Below, in pieces: positions 20,601 through 29,627 of a stretch of 64,000 nucleotides of DNA. The stretch is from positions 64,001-128,000 of the forward strand of contig CAJNDS010000108.1 in NCBI GenBank assembly GCA_905221605.1. Reading direction: 5' to 3'. The notes under the pieces were generated by a model. It was not told where the DNA came from, made no database searches, and worked only from the letters and a program-made list of their open reading frames with translations. The translations under genes were made by a program, and so were the position numbers. The first letter of the stretch is position 1; each line of letters begins with the position of its first letter. Origin of the DNA: Symbiodinium natans. Taxonomy: Eukaryota; Sar; Dinophyceae; Suessiales; Symbiodiniaceae.

Positions 20601-21720
20601 GCTGGGTCCATGAGGGGTAGGTCAAGGGGATGGAGAGTGGGAGCATGGGCCAGAGGGGAGTAGGCGGAGCTGGAAGGGCGGAGGGCGGAGCGAGCGGAGC
20701 GGGCGGAGCGGGCGGAGCGGGCGGAGGGTTCGGGCATGCACTGGGGCCCTTTAAAGTCAGCTGAGAAGCCACATCCATGGGAGCAAGGGGCCCATACAAG
20801 CACGTGCATGACAAGCACGGGCGGCGGGGGTGGGGGTTGCGGGTGGGGGTGGAGCAGCTCAAGGGATGAAGAATGGGACCAGGAGCCATGTGTCCATGAA
20901 AAGCATGGCGGGGTGCGTGGGGGGCTTGGGCAAGGGGAATGTATGCGGAGATGGGCGGGGAGCGGGTGCGTGGGTGGTGGGGGTAGGGGCGGAGGGGACA
21001 GCCATGGGCCCCGCCAGGGTGCGTGAGGGGTAAGGGGTAGGGAGCTGGGTCCATGAGGGGTAGGTCAAGGGGCATGGAGAGTGGGAGCATGGGCCAAAGG
21101 AGAGTGAGTAGGCGGAGCTGGAAGGGCGGAGGGCGGAGCGGGCGGAGCGGGCGGAGCGGGCGGAGGGCCCGGGCATGCACTGGGGCCTTTCAAGTCAGCT
21201 GACAAGCCACATCCATGGGCCGTGGACCATGAGCCAATGGGGCCAGGAGCCATGGGTCCAGTGGGGGGCGGGGTGCGGGGGGGTGGGGGTGGGGGTTGGA
21301 AGTGTGGGTGCGTGGGGGTGGGGGTGGGGGTTGGGGGTTGGGGGTGGCAGGGTGCGTGCGGGGTGGGGGTGGGGGTTGGGGGTGGGGGTGGAGCAGGGGC
21401 CATTTTTTGACCAGCATTGGCAGCCATGCAGGTTGAGGGATGAAGAATGGGACCAGGAGCCATGGGTCCATGAGAAGCATGGCGGGGGGCTTGGGCAAGG
21501 GAAGGAGTCTGCGGAGCGGGAAGGGCGGATGGGCGGGGGGCGGGGTGCGTGGGTGGTGGGGGTAGGGCAAGCGGGCGGGCATGCACTGGGAGGAGCCATG
21601 GGTCCATGAGAAGCATGGCGGGGTGCGTGGGGGGCTTGGGCAAGGGAAGGAGCGGGGGGCGGGGTGCGTGGGTGGTGGGGGTAGGGCAAGCGGGCGGGCA
21701 TGCACTGGGGGCCGGTCGAG
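17640..21720. repeat. 4.1-kb GC-rich complex repeat field
   Basis: A patchwork of recurring modules. Module A is GGCGGAGCGGGCGGAG repeats plus GGGCCCGGGCATGCACTGGG and TTAAAGTCAGCTGAGAAGCC. Module B is GAGCCATGGGTCCATGAGG. Module C is AGGGGTAAGGGGTAGGGAGC. Module D is GGTGGGGGTGGGGGTTGG plus CAGCCATGCAGGTCGAGGGA. Module A cores occur near 17920, 18175, 18318, 19384, 20724 and 21164 on the plus strand, and inverted near 18613 and 18843. Long Pro-, Gly- or Ala-rich open frames in all six frames are artefacts of composition. Confidence 0.96.
18545..19316 (-). repeat. Inverted block inside the GC-rich repeat field
   Basis: Within the field the G-rich strand switches to the minus strand for about 770 bp. 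The modules here (GCTCCGCCCGCTCCGCC, GGCTTCTCAGCTGACTTT, CATGGCTCCTGGCCCCATGG) are reverse complements of those on both sides. The switch points are sharp, at about 18545 and 19316. Confidence 0.93.
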
Positions 21721-21803
21721 CTTTGGATGGGGTGGAGTAGGTGGTAGGGGCAATGGGTCTTCACTGACGCCGCCCCCGCTCCGGCTGGGGTCGGCGGATA
21801 AAG

Positions 21804-21869
21804 TATGGTCCCTTAGTGGGTACCCGAAATAATGGGTGGCGACTTATGAGGACCCCAGAAGGGACCATA
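21804..21869. repeat. Inverted repeat, 11-bp arms, at the edge of the repeat field
   Basis: TATGGTCCCTT (21804-21814) is exactly complementary to AAGGGACCATA (21859-21869), with 44 bp between. It sits directly beyond the GC-rich field and could be the terminus of an element or a small foldback. Confidence 0.55.
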
Positions 21870-22049
21870 TTGTAGAGAAGTGACCACATATGCCTCGTGC
21901 CTGTGGAGTTGTGGCATCATTTTAGGCTGGACAGCATCGCTGCCGAACCTCTTGTATGCGTGGGTTACTCAGTTGAGCTCGGCTGTTTCAGTGCTTCACC
22001 AACATCACATGGGGCTTTCGAGGAATTCCTCTAGTGCTGTTGGTTTCAG

Positions 22050-22155
22050 GAGATGTGATCCGGGTGGTCGCGATGATGACGGTTGGACAGCGCTGGATTG
22101 GGCCATTGCTCAGGGCCAGGAGCAGTTCTTGCCCGACTTCGCAGAAGATGCATGA
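22050..22155 (+). CDS. Ankyrin-repeat-like exon
   Basis: After GGTTTCAG the frame reads RDDDGWTALDWAIAQGQ, close to the ankyrin consensus in which D-x-x-G-x-T-A-L-x-x-A-x-x-x-G spans the hairpin and first helix. It ends at TGA 22153-22155, so only part of one repeat is present. Ankyrin proteins are numerous in dinoflagellates. A second ankyrin-like fragment lies at 22761-22946. Confidence 0.45.
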
Positions 22156-22430
22156 TTTTGTCCCATCTATGGTTCCATCACGACCTACTTGTAGGAGAAG
22201 TACGAAAGATTGATAGGGGTCCTGTCAACGCCCCTGTGTCCTTGCAAGTTCTCTCCTCTGCCAGCATGTCGGTGCAAGCCTCTAGTGAGAAAGGTTTGAA
22301 ACCGCTTTCAGCTACTATACTATGCTCTGTTTTGCTGCGCTGTGTGATACTACTGCACCACGCATCGTGCGTATACAGCTGTGGGATTCTACAAGACAGT
22401 TGTCGTCGTTGGTGATAGGAGACGTTTGCT

Positions 22431-22748
22431 TTGGAGCTTCTTCGCCTGGCTGGACCGCCCGCCGTTCACGCTTGCCGGCGCCCGACGACTGCTTTGGCAA
22501 GGCAAGGTCCTGTCTTGCTCGAGCATGCAGGTATCCAAACGAAGAGAGAGCTTCAGTGGCGCAGGACAGCACGTAACCGGCAGTTGGGGCAGCTGGCAGA
22601 CTTGCTTGAATTCGAGCAGCTCAGCAGCAATGCTTCAGCACTGCTTTTTTCACATGTTATAGAGTTTTTCACTCGGGCCTTCGAAGCTTTCTCCGTCCTG
22701 ACGGTCTTGACAGCAGATGAGACAGTCCAAGAGACAGCCCATGAGTAA
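22431..22748 (+). CDS. Helical terminal exon-like frame
   Basis: From about 22531 (after GCATGCAG, phase 1) the frame reads IQTKRELQWRRTARNRQLGQ, then LADLLEFEQLSSNASALLFS and VIEFFTRAFEAFSVLTVLTA, ending TAA 22746-22748. The protein-like quality is high: a basic helix followed by a hydrophobic one. The part before 22531 is less certain because another frame is also open. Confidence 0.42.
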   Translation: MELLRLAGPPAVHACRRPTTALARQGPVLLEHAGIQTKRELQWRRTARNRQLGQLADLLEFEQLSSNASALLFSHVIEFFTRAFEAFSVLTVLTADETVQETAHE

Positions 22749-22760
22749 GCTTATATAATC

Positions 22761-22946
22761 ATGGACACATCAGCTTCCAAGATGAAGCTAGTCGTCGTTC
22801 GTTGCGCTCACCGCATCCACTTTAGTACGCAGCACATTGACGAGCACAATCGAAACCTTGAGGGCGAAGGCGACAGCTGCATCTGCTCAGTGCTGCTGCT
22901 GAGTGCTGGAGTCAACCCCAACTGCATCACACTCCGATCCACCTAA
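22761..22946 (+). CDS. Short frame ending in an ankyrin-like motif
   Basis: ATG 22761 opens a 61-codon frame whose end reads SVLLLSAGVNPNCITLRST. LLLSAGVNPN matches the second helix and loop of ankyrin repeats (LLL-x-A-G-A-x-P-N). It may belong with the ankyrin-like exon 600 bp upstream. Confidence 0.35.
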   Translation: MDTSASKMKLVVVRCAHRIHFSTQHIDEHNRNLEGEGDSCICSVLLLSAGVNPNCITLRST

Positions 22947-23210
22947 CTACACCAGTCATTGAAGGGGTGGCCTCAGTCCCGCTACACTCTTGTGAGCTCT
23001 GCATGATTGGCTGCAACAGTACCAGTAGCCCCCCCCGCCCCCCCACATCGGTTCCGCTGGCATCTCCACACATGAGCAACAAGCCTGCGTGCACATGTAC
23101 ACACTGAAGTCGTTCTGTTGCTCCTCGTGTGATCCTTGTTTTTTTGTCATCTCCCAGTTGCTAGTACGTTTCAACCCGTGATCGCAGATGTGTGCGACCT
23201 TTGATTTGGC

Positions 23211-23633
23211 TTGAGGCCTCTGGCAAGAGCACAGGCAATTTTTCAAAGAATCCTGGAGGTGGCAGTGCGAGTTTTCAATGGCCCAAGTGCGCATTTCATC
23301 GTATCTCCATGCAGCGTTCACCAGATGGGCACCTGGATTTGCTCACAGGAGGGCACCCAAGAGGACATGCTCCAACTCCTCCTTGAGGGACATTTCCCTG
23401 TGAATCCGAGACCTGGCAAAGCTTGGGAGAATTCTCCGGCTGTTACAGAACTGATGAGCTGGCACGTATCTGCACATGCCCAGACCCAGACCAGGGAAGA
23501 CATCTCAGGCGCTTGGGTTGGAGACATCCTCTGGATGCTTGCATGGATGGAGGCGTGCTGCGAAGCCGTCAGTGCAGAGTCTGATTTTGGGGGTTTCCGA
23601 AACATGAGGGGTACCCTCTCTGGAGGTTCCTAG
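23211..23633 (+). CDS. Exon-like frame, unknown protein
   Basis: The frame contains GTQEDMLQLLLEGHFPVNPR and GDILWMLAWMEACCEAVSAE, protein-like amphipathic stretches, and ends TAG 23631-23633. LQLLLEGHFPVN weakly resembles ankyrin helix 2. The flank 22947-23210 holds nothing else except a poly-C tract. Confidence 0.32.
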   Translation: MRPLARAQAIFQRILEVAVRVFNGPSAHFIVSPCSVHQMGTWICSQEGTQEDMLQLLLEGHFPVNPRPGKAWENSPAVTELMSWHVSAHAQTQTREDISGAWVGDILWMLAWMEACCEAVSAESDFGGFRNMRGTLSGGS

Positions 23634-23854
23634 AATAAGGGGAGCCTCTTGAAAAAGAGGCCGTCCGGACTTGGCGCTGCAGCTTCTGCGCTGGCAAGCG
23701 CAGCCCGCTTTGGCTTCTGGAGGTGCTCTGCGTGGTGATCCGCAACCTGCACTTAATGGGTAGTTCTCGTAGAATCTGGGGACCCGAAAAAAAGGGAGCC
23801 TCCTCTAGAGTAATTACTACGAACAAGGTGTATTTGCACAGACTGCCATGATTT

Positions 23855-23873
23855 CTTCCCCCCCCCCCCCCCC
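23855..23873. repeat. Poly-C homopolymer (about 18 nt)
   Basis: One of many G or C runs of 10 nt or more in the window. Others are near 25611, 30946, 31189, 32579, 33918, 44021, 44271, 44361, 44571 and 54283. Confidence 0.95.
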
Positions 23874-23951
23874 CTAACAGCCATCGAGTTTTGAAGGGTC
23901 AGCTCAGCTGCTGGCTCGAGCTGTCGAGATCCCACAAAGGCCGGCGCCTGC

Positions 23952-24311
23952 TTGGTTTTTTTGCTTGCAAGATGTCATCGGTCATGGACGTTCCAGGTCG
24001 GACGAGCTCATCAACATGTTGCTGACATTCGAGAGCATGTGATGCCAGATCATGCGGGCAAAGGCACGCGCGGCAATGGTATCCTTCGTGTATTTGCGTA
24101 CTATATCAACGATGCACGCAGAGAGAGTGTGATACTGATAGAAAGGAGAAGCCAAGATGATACCCGAAAGCTGGCAGGTTCACCGCCAATGAGCAAAAGC
24201 TTCCCAGGCAAGCTTGATCGATGGCTGTTGCGGGGGCAAAAGTGCCGATGTTCCGTCGTGCACTGTGCGCTAGCCATGACTCTGCAGTCGCTGCATCGCT
24301 GTTTTCTCTGA
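23952..24311 (+). CDS. 119-codon exon-like frame, unknown
   Basis: The frame reads VGRAHQHVADIREHVMPDHA, GNGILRVFAYYINDARRESV and ILIERRSQDDTRKLAGSPPM, and ends at TGA 24309-24311. It looks like a soluble alpha/beta domain. A likely exon edge is CGTTCCAG before 23996. Family not recognised. Confidence 0.42.
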   Translation: MVFLLARCHRSWTFQVGRAHQHVADIREHVMPDHAGKGTRGNGILRVFAYYINDARRESVILIERRSQDDTRKLAGSPPMSKSFPGKLDRWLLRGQKCRCSVVHCALAMTLQSLHRCFL

Positions 24312-24950
24312 TGCCAGTATCAAGACGACATGGGTTCGACAGCATTACGCAGCGGTTGGATGTGCAGCCGGCAACTTGACGCCATAGCAAAAGACTACGC
24401 AATGTCTGAGTGACGAAGCCATGATACGGCAGCGGCTGGGCACTGTTGACTTTAAAACTTCTTGCAAGTTCTAGTCAAAAACCGGTTCTAGTCAGTTGTA
24501 GTGAACCTGCGTGCAACAGCCGTTGAACAACGGATCCTAGTGCTACTATAGCAGACAAGCAAGTATTCGAAGTCCTTTTTCAGCGATATGAAGCTGGAGG
24601 GCCATCGTAAAATTGACTTCCGAGCTTGAGCCTGAGGTGTGCTCTCGCCAAAGCTGCCATGCCTGCCAATGATGTTTAATTTAGGGCAAGAAAGTACATC
24701 AAGGTTTACCCCTATGCAAGGATGCAAGGCATCCCATGGAATCCCGTCAAGACAGACCCGTGCCCAGGCAGAGCGAAACCCTCGGCGGAATGTGCGTGTC
24801 TCAGCCGTCGTGTGGAATCTCAAACAGCTGCATGTCATCCGTCAGTCACTTGTAGGCTTCAGTTGTTAGCAGTGCTGCCAGGTCTTGCGACGCATAGCTG
24901 CTGGCAGTGTAATTGCTGTTTCAGCTGCTACCTGAGTCTGGCTGAGTGTC
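24312..24950. other. Unresolved stretch
   Basis: Frames at 24639-24869 (plus) and 24488-24838 (minus) overlap without a clear winner. The plus one ends NVRVSAVVWNLKQLHVIRQS, which is mildly protein-like. No repeats. Confidence 0.35.
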
Positions 24951-25124
24951 ATGTCTCGCGCGCCTGATGATCAGCTCGTGAGAATCGTGTGCTGCACTTT
25001 ATGGCACAGGGTGCGAGATGTGCCAGGCAAGCTACGCTTGGTCTGCGTGCTCGCCGCATTTGGCGCTGTGTTCCCGACCAGCAGGCCGTGTATGGATATC
25101 GGCGTGTTGATTCCTCTGCCCTGA
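24951..25124 (+). CDS. 57-codon ATG-initiated frame
   Basis: ATG 24951 opens a frame reading MSRAPDDQLVRIVCCTLWHR, then VRDVPGKLRLVCVLAAFGAV and ending IGVLIPLP before TGA 25122-25124. It is strongly protein-like (acidic start, basic helix, hydrophobic helix). The frame downstream at 25149 is in the same phase, so a splice near 25122 could connect them. Confidence 0.43.
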   Translation: MSRAPDDQLVRIVCCTLWHRVRDVPGKLRLVCVLAAFGAVFPTSRPCMDIGVLIPLP

Positions 25125-25148
25125 GTCAGTCCGAGTGCGCAGCGACTT

Positions 25149-25358
25149 TTGCAACGCGTGCAGCAGGTCTGGCTCCGTTCAGTGCCCATAGGCGAGCGCT
25201 TTTCTCTCACGAGTGACGATGGGAGACAAGGGCAGGCAAATGGTGCCAGGCTGGATGATGTACCATGTCGAATTGGCCGGGTAGGCCCTTCCGACTTTGC
25301 AGCTGAGCTTGATCCCACAATTCAGTGTAGGGTGCCATCCGGCACTCAATGGGCGTGA
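25149..25358 (+). CDS. Exon-like frame, probable partner of 24951-25124
   Basis: After GCGTGCAG the frame reads QVWLRSVPIGERFSLTSDDG, RQGQANGARLDDVPCRIGRV and DFAAELDPTIQCRVPSGTQW, ending TGA 25356-25358. Composition is that of a soluble domain. The frame matches the phase of the preceding frame. Function unknown. Confidence 0.4.
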   Translation: MQRVQQVWLRSVPIGERFSLTSDDGRQGQANGARLDDVPCRIGRVGPSDFAAELDPTIQCRVPSGTQWA

Positions 25359-26203
25359 GTTGTCGTCATTTTCATGCGCTGTGGGTTCACTGCGCTCATT
25401 CCGGCAGTTTCTTCCGCACTGCCTCCCGGAAAGCGCAAGCCTCACCATCTTTCATTGCAGAGCAACAAGTAGCAGCCTGCATCTCATGTATCTCCGTGTT
25501 GCTGTGGTGGCCATACAGAAAATGAGCAGATGCTGAGGTACCGGGCGCTCACAAAGATTCGATTGAGAAAGGCGAGCGGCATGTCTGCTATTCGGACCAG
25601 TGCTCCACATTGCCCCCCCCGCATATTCTGCAAGGAGCCAGACACGAACGCAGAACCCACAGGCGCAGCCCGCTTCAACAACAGCATAATTTGAGCTGAA
25701 AGCTAAAGAATGATGTCAGTGTGTCAGAGTCTGTCAGAGCTGAGTGAGGGCTGCTTCACTATCCTGTTTTGCCAGGTGAGTCAGTCAGTGCAGGGGACAT
25801 CTTTGAAGTCACAGAGGCCGAGAAAGAGACACATTGAGACGAGCAAAGCTTGGTGAAGTCTGGCGTTTCAGGATCAGTTGTGACGCAGGCCGTGGGACCA
25901 TCAGCCGATGGCATAGGCGCTGCTTGGATCAGAAATGATCTGACCACAATGTGCTTGGACACCTTCGGTTCCGGATTGCGGCGCCATGCCTGAAGTTGAC
26001 GCTGCGGAGGTTACCTAAAAATGGCAGATGGCTGGGTCTTTGATCAGGCAAGAGATGCATAAGCGTAGTGGAAGTTAGGACGGCGAAAGTTAAAGGTGCC
26101 TGTTGCAGAAACTTAGACACCGGACAGGGCATTGCGGGAAGATGGCGGGGCAAGCCGATAGTCGAGGCGGTCAAGGCGCGCATCGTCTCAGAAGAAGCTG
26201 TGC
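25359..26203. other. No supported gene
   Basis: Several short frames on both strands, none distinctive. A poly-C run lies near 25611. Confidence 0.35.
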
Positions 26204-26443
26204 ATGGCTTTACTTGTGGCAGCGCTTTGCTGCGTTTGCCGGCTCCAGGTGGAGGCACCGGCTGAAGCGCCCGCCGTTCCAGAACCAGAACCCGATCCTG
26301 AGCCCCAGTCACGGGAGAATGAAGAAGCGGAAGAGGTGGAAGTGGCTGACGAAGCGGAAGTGGTGGCTGCTGAAGTGGAAGTGGTGGCTTCGCCCTCCAG
26401 CTCCGCGACCGAGGTCGCGCCAGCACCTTGTGACAACTATTGA
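26204..26443 (+). CDS. Small acidic protein with signal-peptide-like start
   Basis: ATG 26204 opens a complete 79-codon frame ending TGA 26441-26443. MALLVAALCCVCRL is hydrophobic and signal-like. It is followed by a Pro/Glu-rich acidic segment with PEPEPDPEPQ and a Glu/Val-rich stretch (EEAEEVEVADEAEVVAAEVE) encoded by imperfect GAAGTG-type repeats. It ends APAPCDNY. It would be secreted or membrane-bound if translated. It might equally be a first exon. Confidence 0.4.
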   Translation: MALLVAALCCVCRLQVEAPAEAPAVPEPEPDPEPQSRENEEAEEVEVADEAEVVAAEVEVVASPSSSATEVAPAPCDNY

Positions 26444-26576
26444 GTGGTCAGGTGTCCTACTTTATCCAACTTTACTCGGCGACTTGAGTCGCAGGAGGCA
26501 CAAGAGCCACAGTCTCCGGCAGTTGCTTTGGGTGCGGCGAGGGTCCTGGCCTGAGGTTGGGCAAGCGAAGTTGTAA

Positions 26577-26693
26577 GACTTTGAGCGCAGATCGGAAGCA
26601 TTCAGAAGAGATTGTCCCTGTTGCTCGCATTTCGACGAACTCGAGGTGGAAATGGTGAGGCTCGATGTGGCCCGAGCACAATCTCGTGTGTAG
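26577..26693 (+). CDS. Short coiled-coil-like exon frame
   Basis: The frame reads DFERRSEAFRRDCPCCSHFD then ELEVEMVRLDVARAQSRV and stops at TAG 26691-26693. It is charged and helical with a CPCC cluster. No ATG begins it. Confidence 0.33.
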   Translation, partial: DFERRSEAFRRDCPCCSHFDELEVEMVRLDVARAQSRV

Positions 26694-26957
26694 GTCAGGT
26701 GTTCGCGTTAGGGGCCCCGCGCGCGTGGTCTCGGTGGCAGGTTGCCTGACGAGGTCCTTGGTGCTGGCTTTGAGTTTGTGCAACTTGAAGTTGCCAAGGG
26801 GTCTGCTTCTCAGCCTATGTCTGCTCCGCCTCAGTCAGTCATGGCATCTCTACTACTGTTACGATACAATCTTGGATGTGTTGTTATCCCTCCACTGTCT
26901 GCCTTTTGACGGAAGCTCAGCGGCACCGCGTAGCTGTCTGACACTTCTTCGCATGTT

Positions 26958-27461
26958 TTGACTCTTTTGACCGAGGCTGCAGCCCCTCACTTTCATGCTT
27001 GGCTCTGGCTTTCCCTCCAATGCAGTCACCTCACGCGGGTGGCTTGGGGGTGTCACCATGTCAATGAGTTGCTGCTCAGTGGGAGGGCAACTTGCTCTGG
27101 CAGGCGCGAGCTGATTGACATTGAAGGCGTGGCTGTGCATCCGCTGTGCATCCCTCCATCACGCAGAGACCACAACTTCTGTCAACGCCAACTAAGCCGT
27201 GCGAGGTGCAAAGTTCACGGGCGGCTGGCTCTCAGAGGCTCAGGTGAGGCGCACAGAAACTCTTCAGAATCTCCGTCCAGGTCATTTGTTTGTTACCCTA
27301 GAGCGAGACACTGGGCGCATGTTTTGGGGAGAGAGAGGCTGCCAATAAAGTCGGCCTGGAAGACGTTCGCTTCCTCGGGACAGGCATACTACATGCTGCA
27401 TAGTTCAACAATGTCAGGGGCAAGCGTTTTTGACATTGCGGTGGCTCCTTCCGCCTTCTAG
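26958..27461 (+). CDS. 167-codon frame, probably a mix of exon and intron
   Basis: The middle (RELIDIEGVAVHPLCIPPSR) and the end (AWKTFASSGQAYYMLHSSTM, SGASVFDIAVAPSAF) look coding. The rest is less convincing. It ends TAG 27459-27461. It may belong to a gene continuing at 27518 and 27754. Confidence 0.3.
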   Translation: MTLLTEAAAPHFHAWLWLSLQCSHLTRVAWGCHHVNELLLSGRATCSGRRELIDIEGVAVHPLCIPPSRRDHNFCQRQLSRARCKVHGRLALRGSGEAHRNSSESPSRSFVCYPRARHWAHVLGRERLPIKSAWKTFASSGQAYYMLHSSTMSGASVFDIAVAPSAF

Positions 27462-27517
27462 TTGTTGGTGTTGGGCCGACAGGTTCAAAAATAGATGATC
27501 TTGGCGATTGCAGCGTC

Positions 27518-27706
27518 ATGGACTTTCCTCAGGCACATGAAAGTTGTGTGTCGGAGAGTGAGGACCAGCCTGTAGATTACCAGAGGATTTGCAAGCAGGC
27601 GCAACTTGCGGAACAGCTCGGGATTGAGGTTCACGGCATCCTGGGCTGCATCCTCAGTGGTCGGCCTGCAATCCACGGCTTTGGCAGTGCTGGCATTTGC
27701 AGATGA
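27518..27706 (+). CDS. Exon-like frame, unknown
   Basis: The frame reads ESEDQPVDYQRICKQAQLAE, then QLGIEVHGILGCILSGRPAI, and ends TGA 27704-27706. A minus frame (27485-27676) is also open, but plus-strand third positions are more biased. Family unknown. Confidence 0.35.
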   Translation: MDFPQAHESCVSESEDQPVDYQRICKQAQLAEQLGIEVHGILGCILSGRPAIHGFGSAGICR

Positions 27707-27753
27707 GGCAAGCCATTCTTCACCAAGTACGACGTCGACCCGCTCTTAGCAGC

Positions 27754-27912
27754 ATGAGCATCACTGTACGCATCCACTTGCATCGGGAGCAAAGTGTGCT
27801 TATTTCACCATGTTCGACATTCGAGGATCTTGACCGGTATCGTGCTCGCGCAGACATCTATGCGCCCGGAGAGGCGGCGTTGCAAGGCGCGCCCGACCCT
27901 TGTTCACTTTGA
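27754..27912 (+). CDS. Short ATG-initiated frame
   Basis: ATG 27754 starts MSITVRIHLHREQSVLISPC, then STFEDLDRYRARADIYAPGE, ending TGA 27910-27912. The first strand-like segment recalls the start of ubiquitin-like folds, but it is too short to assign. Confidence 0.35.
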   Translation: MSITVRIHLHREQSVLISPCSTFEDLDRYRARADIYAPGEAALQGAPDPCSL

Positions 27913-28173
27913 CAGCCGCGCACGGTACAGGGAGACAACAGGAGACAAGTAGGCTGCCCTAGAGGCCCAGAGCGCATGCGTTTTCTGTCGGCTCTCGCGC
28001 GGTCCCTTGTTCGTCGTCTGTTTCTGCGTACCACGCGTATATTTTCTGTCTATCCCTATTTTTCAGAAGCATTCTCATTCTGATATCTTAGCGCCTTAGG
28101 CACCAGGGCTGACAACGAGGATGAGGGCCAGGATTGGGCGTCATCATGCGCCGGAAAATAGCACGTTGGAAAA

Positions 28174-28401
28174 TCACGTAGTCAATGCCAAGATGATGGG
28201 CGTGACGCCCGATGGAAGTGCACAAGTGATTGATGAAAGGATGGCATTTGAAACTTGAGAGAATTCGTTGAGGAGAGAAAGGAGGAGGTGGAGGGAGATG
28301 GCAAAGACATCTACTGTAGTTTTCTCAGCTGTCCTCGAGAGGGCTACGCTCTCTGCATAGAAAATCCTCCAAGGAATCAGCTGAAGGCAAGCCGCCGACA
28401 C
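28174..28401 (-). CDS. Minus-strand helical terminal exon-like frame
   Basis: On the minus strand the frame reads VDVFAISLHLLLSLLNEFSQ, then VSNAILSSITCALPSGVTPI and ILALTT, stopping at 28174-28176. It is hydrophobic and helical with conserved-looking Gly/Pro turns. The opposite strand is also open, so the strand call is tentative. Confidence 0.33.
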   Translation of the reverse strand: MSAACLQLIPWRIFYAESVALSRTAEKTTVDVFAISLHLLLSLLNEFSQVSNAILSSITCALPSGVTPIILALTT

Positions 28402-28632
28402 TGGGTAAATCAGTACACAACCATGCGCCAGACATGCGGCGGCATTCGCTTGCCAACTTTCTGTTGCTTAGTTGACGCGCATGGACAGGTTTCTACAGCG
28501 GGGTCAAGCACCTTCCCGGCTTGGAGCTGCCACAAAATAATCTGGGGCTTGCGGTCAAAGGAGCAGCTGTGAGTGAAGAGGCGGGCAGAGCGACCGTTCC
28601 TGGAGGCGAGAGTTGAGTGTGTTTGATGAGTT

Positions 28633-28860
28633 TTGCAGGGAGGCCTTCCAGAGACACCATCGGCCTTCATTGGGCTTTTGGACAGCAGCGCCGCCCACAC
28701 GGAACAGTCTGCATGTTTGTGTGACTGCTGTCTAGCTGGATCTGATAGAAGATTTGCGCGCCACTGGGTGTGCCAGGTTCTGAACTGGGAGGCCGCCAAA
28801 CTCTTCGGCTTCAGTGGGCCAACTGATCCGCGCCTTGCCGCCGCAGCAAAGGCCCTGTGA
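28633..28860 (+). CDS. Terminal exon-like frame (core 28777-28860)
   Basis: GTGTGCCAG ends at 28776. The phase-0 frame after it reads VLNWEAAKLFGFSGPTDPRL and AAAAKAL, stopping at TGA 28858-28860. This is clean C-terminal coding sequence. The upstream part contains a Cys cluster (ACLCDCCLAG) and may be a separate exon. Function unknown. Confidence 0.45.
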   Translation: MQGGLPETPSAFIGLLDSSAAHTEQSACLCDCCLAGSDRRFARHWVCQVLNWEAAKLFGFSGPTDPRLAAAAKAL

Positions 28861-29207
28861 TGAGCATGACAACATGTGACAGCAACGTGTGGGAATCGCT
28901 GGGTCAAATGGGGTCTAGCAAGGCAGCATAGAGTAGCTTTCGCTGAAAGCAAGCTAGCAGCTAGCAACAACCTCTGGAAAGGTGCTGGCGGCATCTGCGA
29001 CTGGACAGGCTGAGGACACGATGCCGCTCATATAGCAAACGTGCCCCTGGTTTTCAATGGTATCCCTGATCTGCAATGATTGAAAGTGGGGTTCGTGAGA
29101 AGGAAATGCCGGTTACGTTGGTACGACTTAGCCTGTGCAGCGTTCCAGAGGGAGCGTCCGGCTCAGCCTGCCTTGTCACATGGACTGGTTTCGCGCACTT
29201 TGCTCTT
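28861..29207. other. No supported gene
   Basis: A minus frame of 194 codons (28410-28994) crosses this point but lacks protein character. No repeats. Confidence 0.35.
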
Positions 29208-29627
29208 CTACAAATTCCACAGCTCGGCAGGTTGGGCCGAAGATTCTTTCTGTCTCGAAGGACACTGGCCCATACGGGCCCCCCCACTACATATACTTTC
29301 AGATACTTGTAAAGATGCTGTTTGGGCAGAGATGTTGAGCTTGAAGCACTTGGCATTGAGGAGGAATTTGAGTCGAGGGGCAGTGCCAATGGCCAGCTGC
29401 TTAGTGCTGAAGCGCTCTCGTGGTGATGCTCCGATGGACACCAGCCCTCCCAGAGCCAGGTTGGGTCTTCGAGGACTGAATCTCCTTTCAAAGGCATTCA
29501 AGTCATTGCAAGCCCCTGCAAGTAGATTCTCAAATGATCGTGCTTGTCTTGGAAGGACCTTAGCGGAGGTGACGAGTGCATTGACTTCGGTGCCATTAAT
29601 GTTGGTGCCTGAAGTGCTTGGAGCCAT
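29208..29627 (-). CDS. Minus-strand exon-like frame, likely ends near 29315
   Basis: The frame reads MAPSTSGTNINGTEVNALVT, SAKVLPRQARSFENLLAGAC and NDLNAFERRFSPRRPNLALG, then PRERFSTKQLAIGTAPRLKF. It is strongly protein-like down to about ISAQTASLQ, where a GTATCT donor-like site follows. The remainder to 29208 is likely intron. It overlaps the next frame (29498-29743), so an intron or frameshift separates them. Family unknown. Confidence 0.42.
   Translation of the reverse strand: MAPSTSGTNINGTEVNALVTSAKVLPRQARSFENLLAGACNDLNAFERRFSPRRPNLALGGLVSIGASPRERFSTKQLAIGTAPRLKFLLNAKCFKLNISAQTASLQVSESICSGGARMGQCPSRQKESSAQPAELWNL

Noticed and set aside
17617-21764. Long Pro-, Gly- and Ala-rich open frames (up to 372 codons) on both strands
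   Set aside because: They are produced by the GC-rich repeat modules: all six frames are open and composition follows the repeat, not selection.
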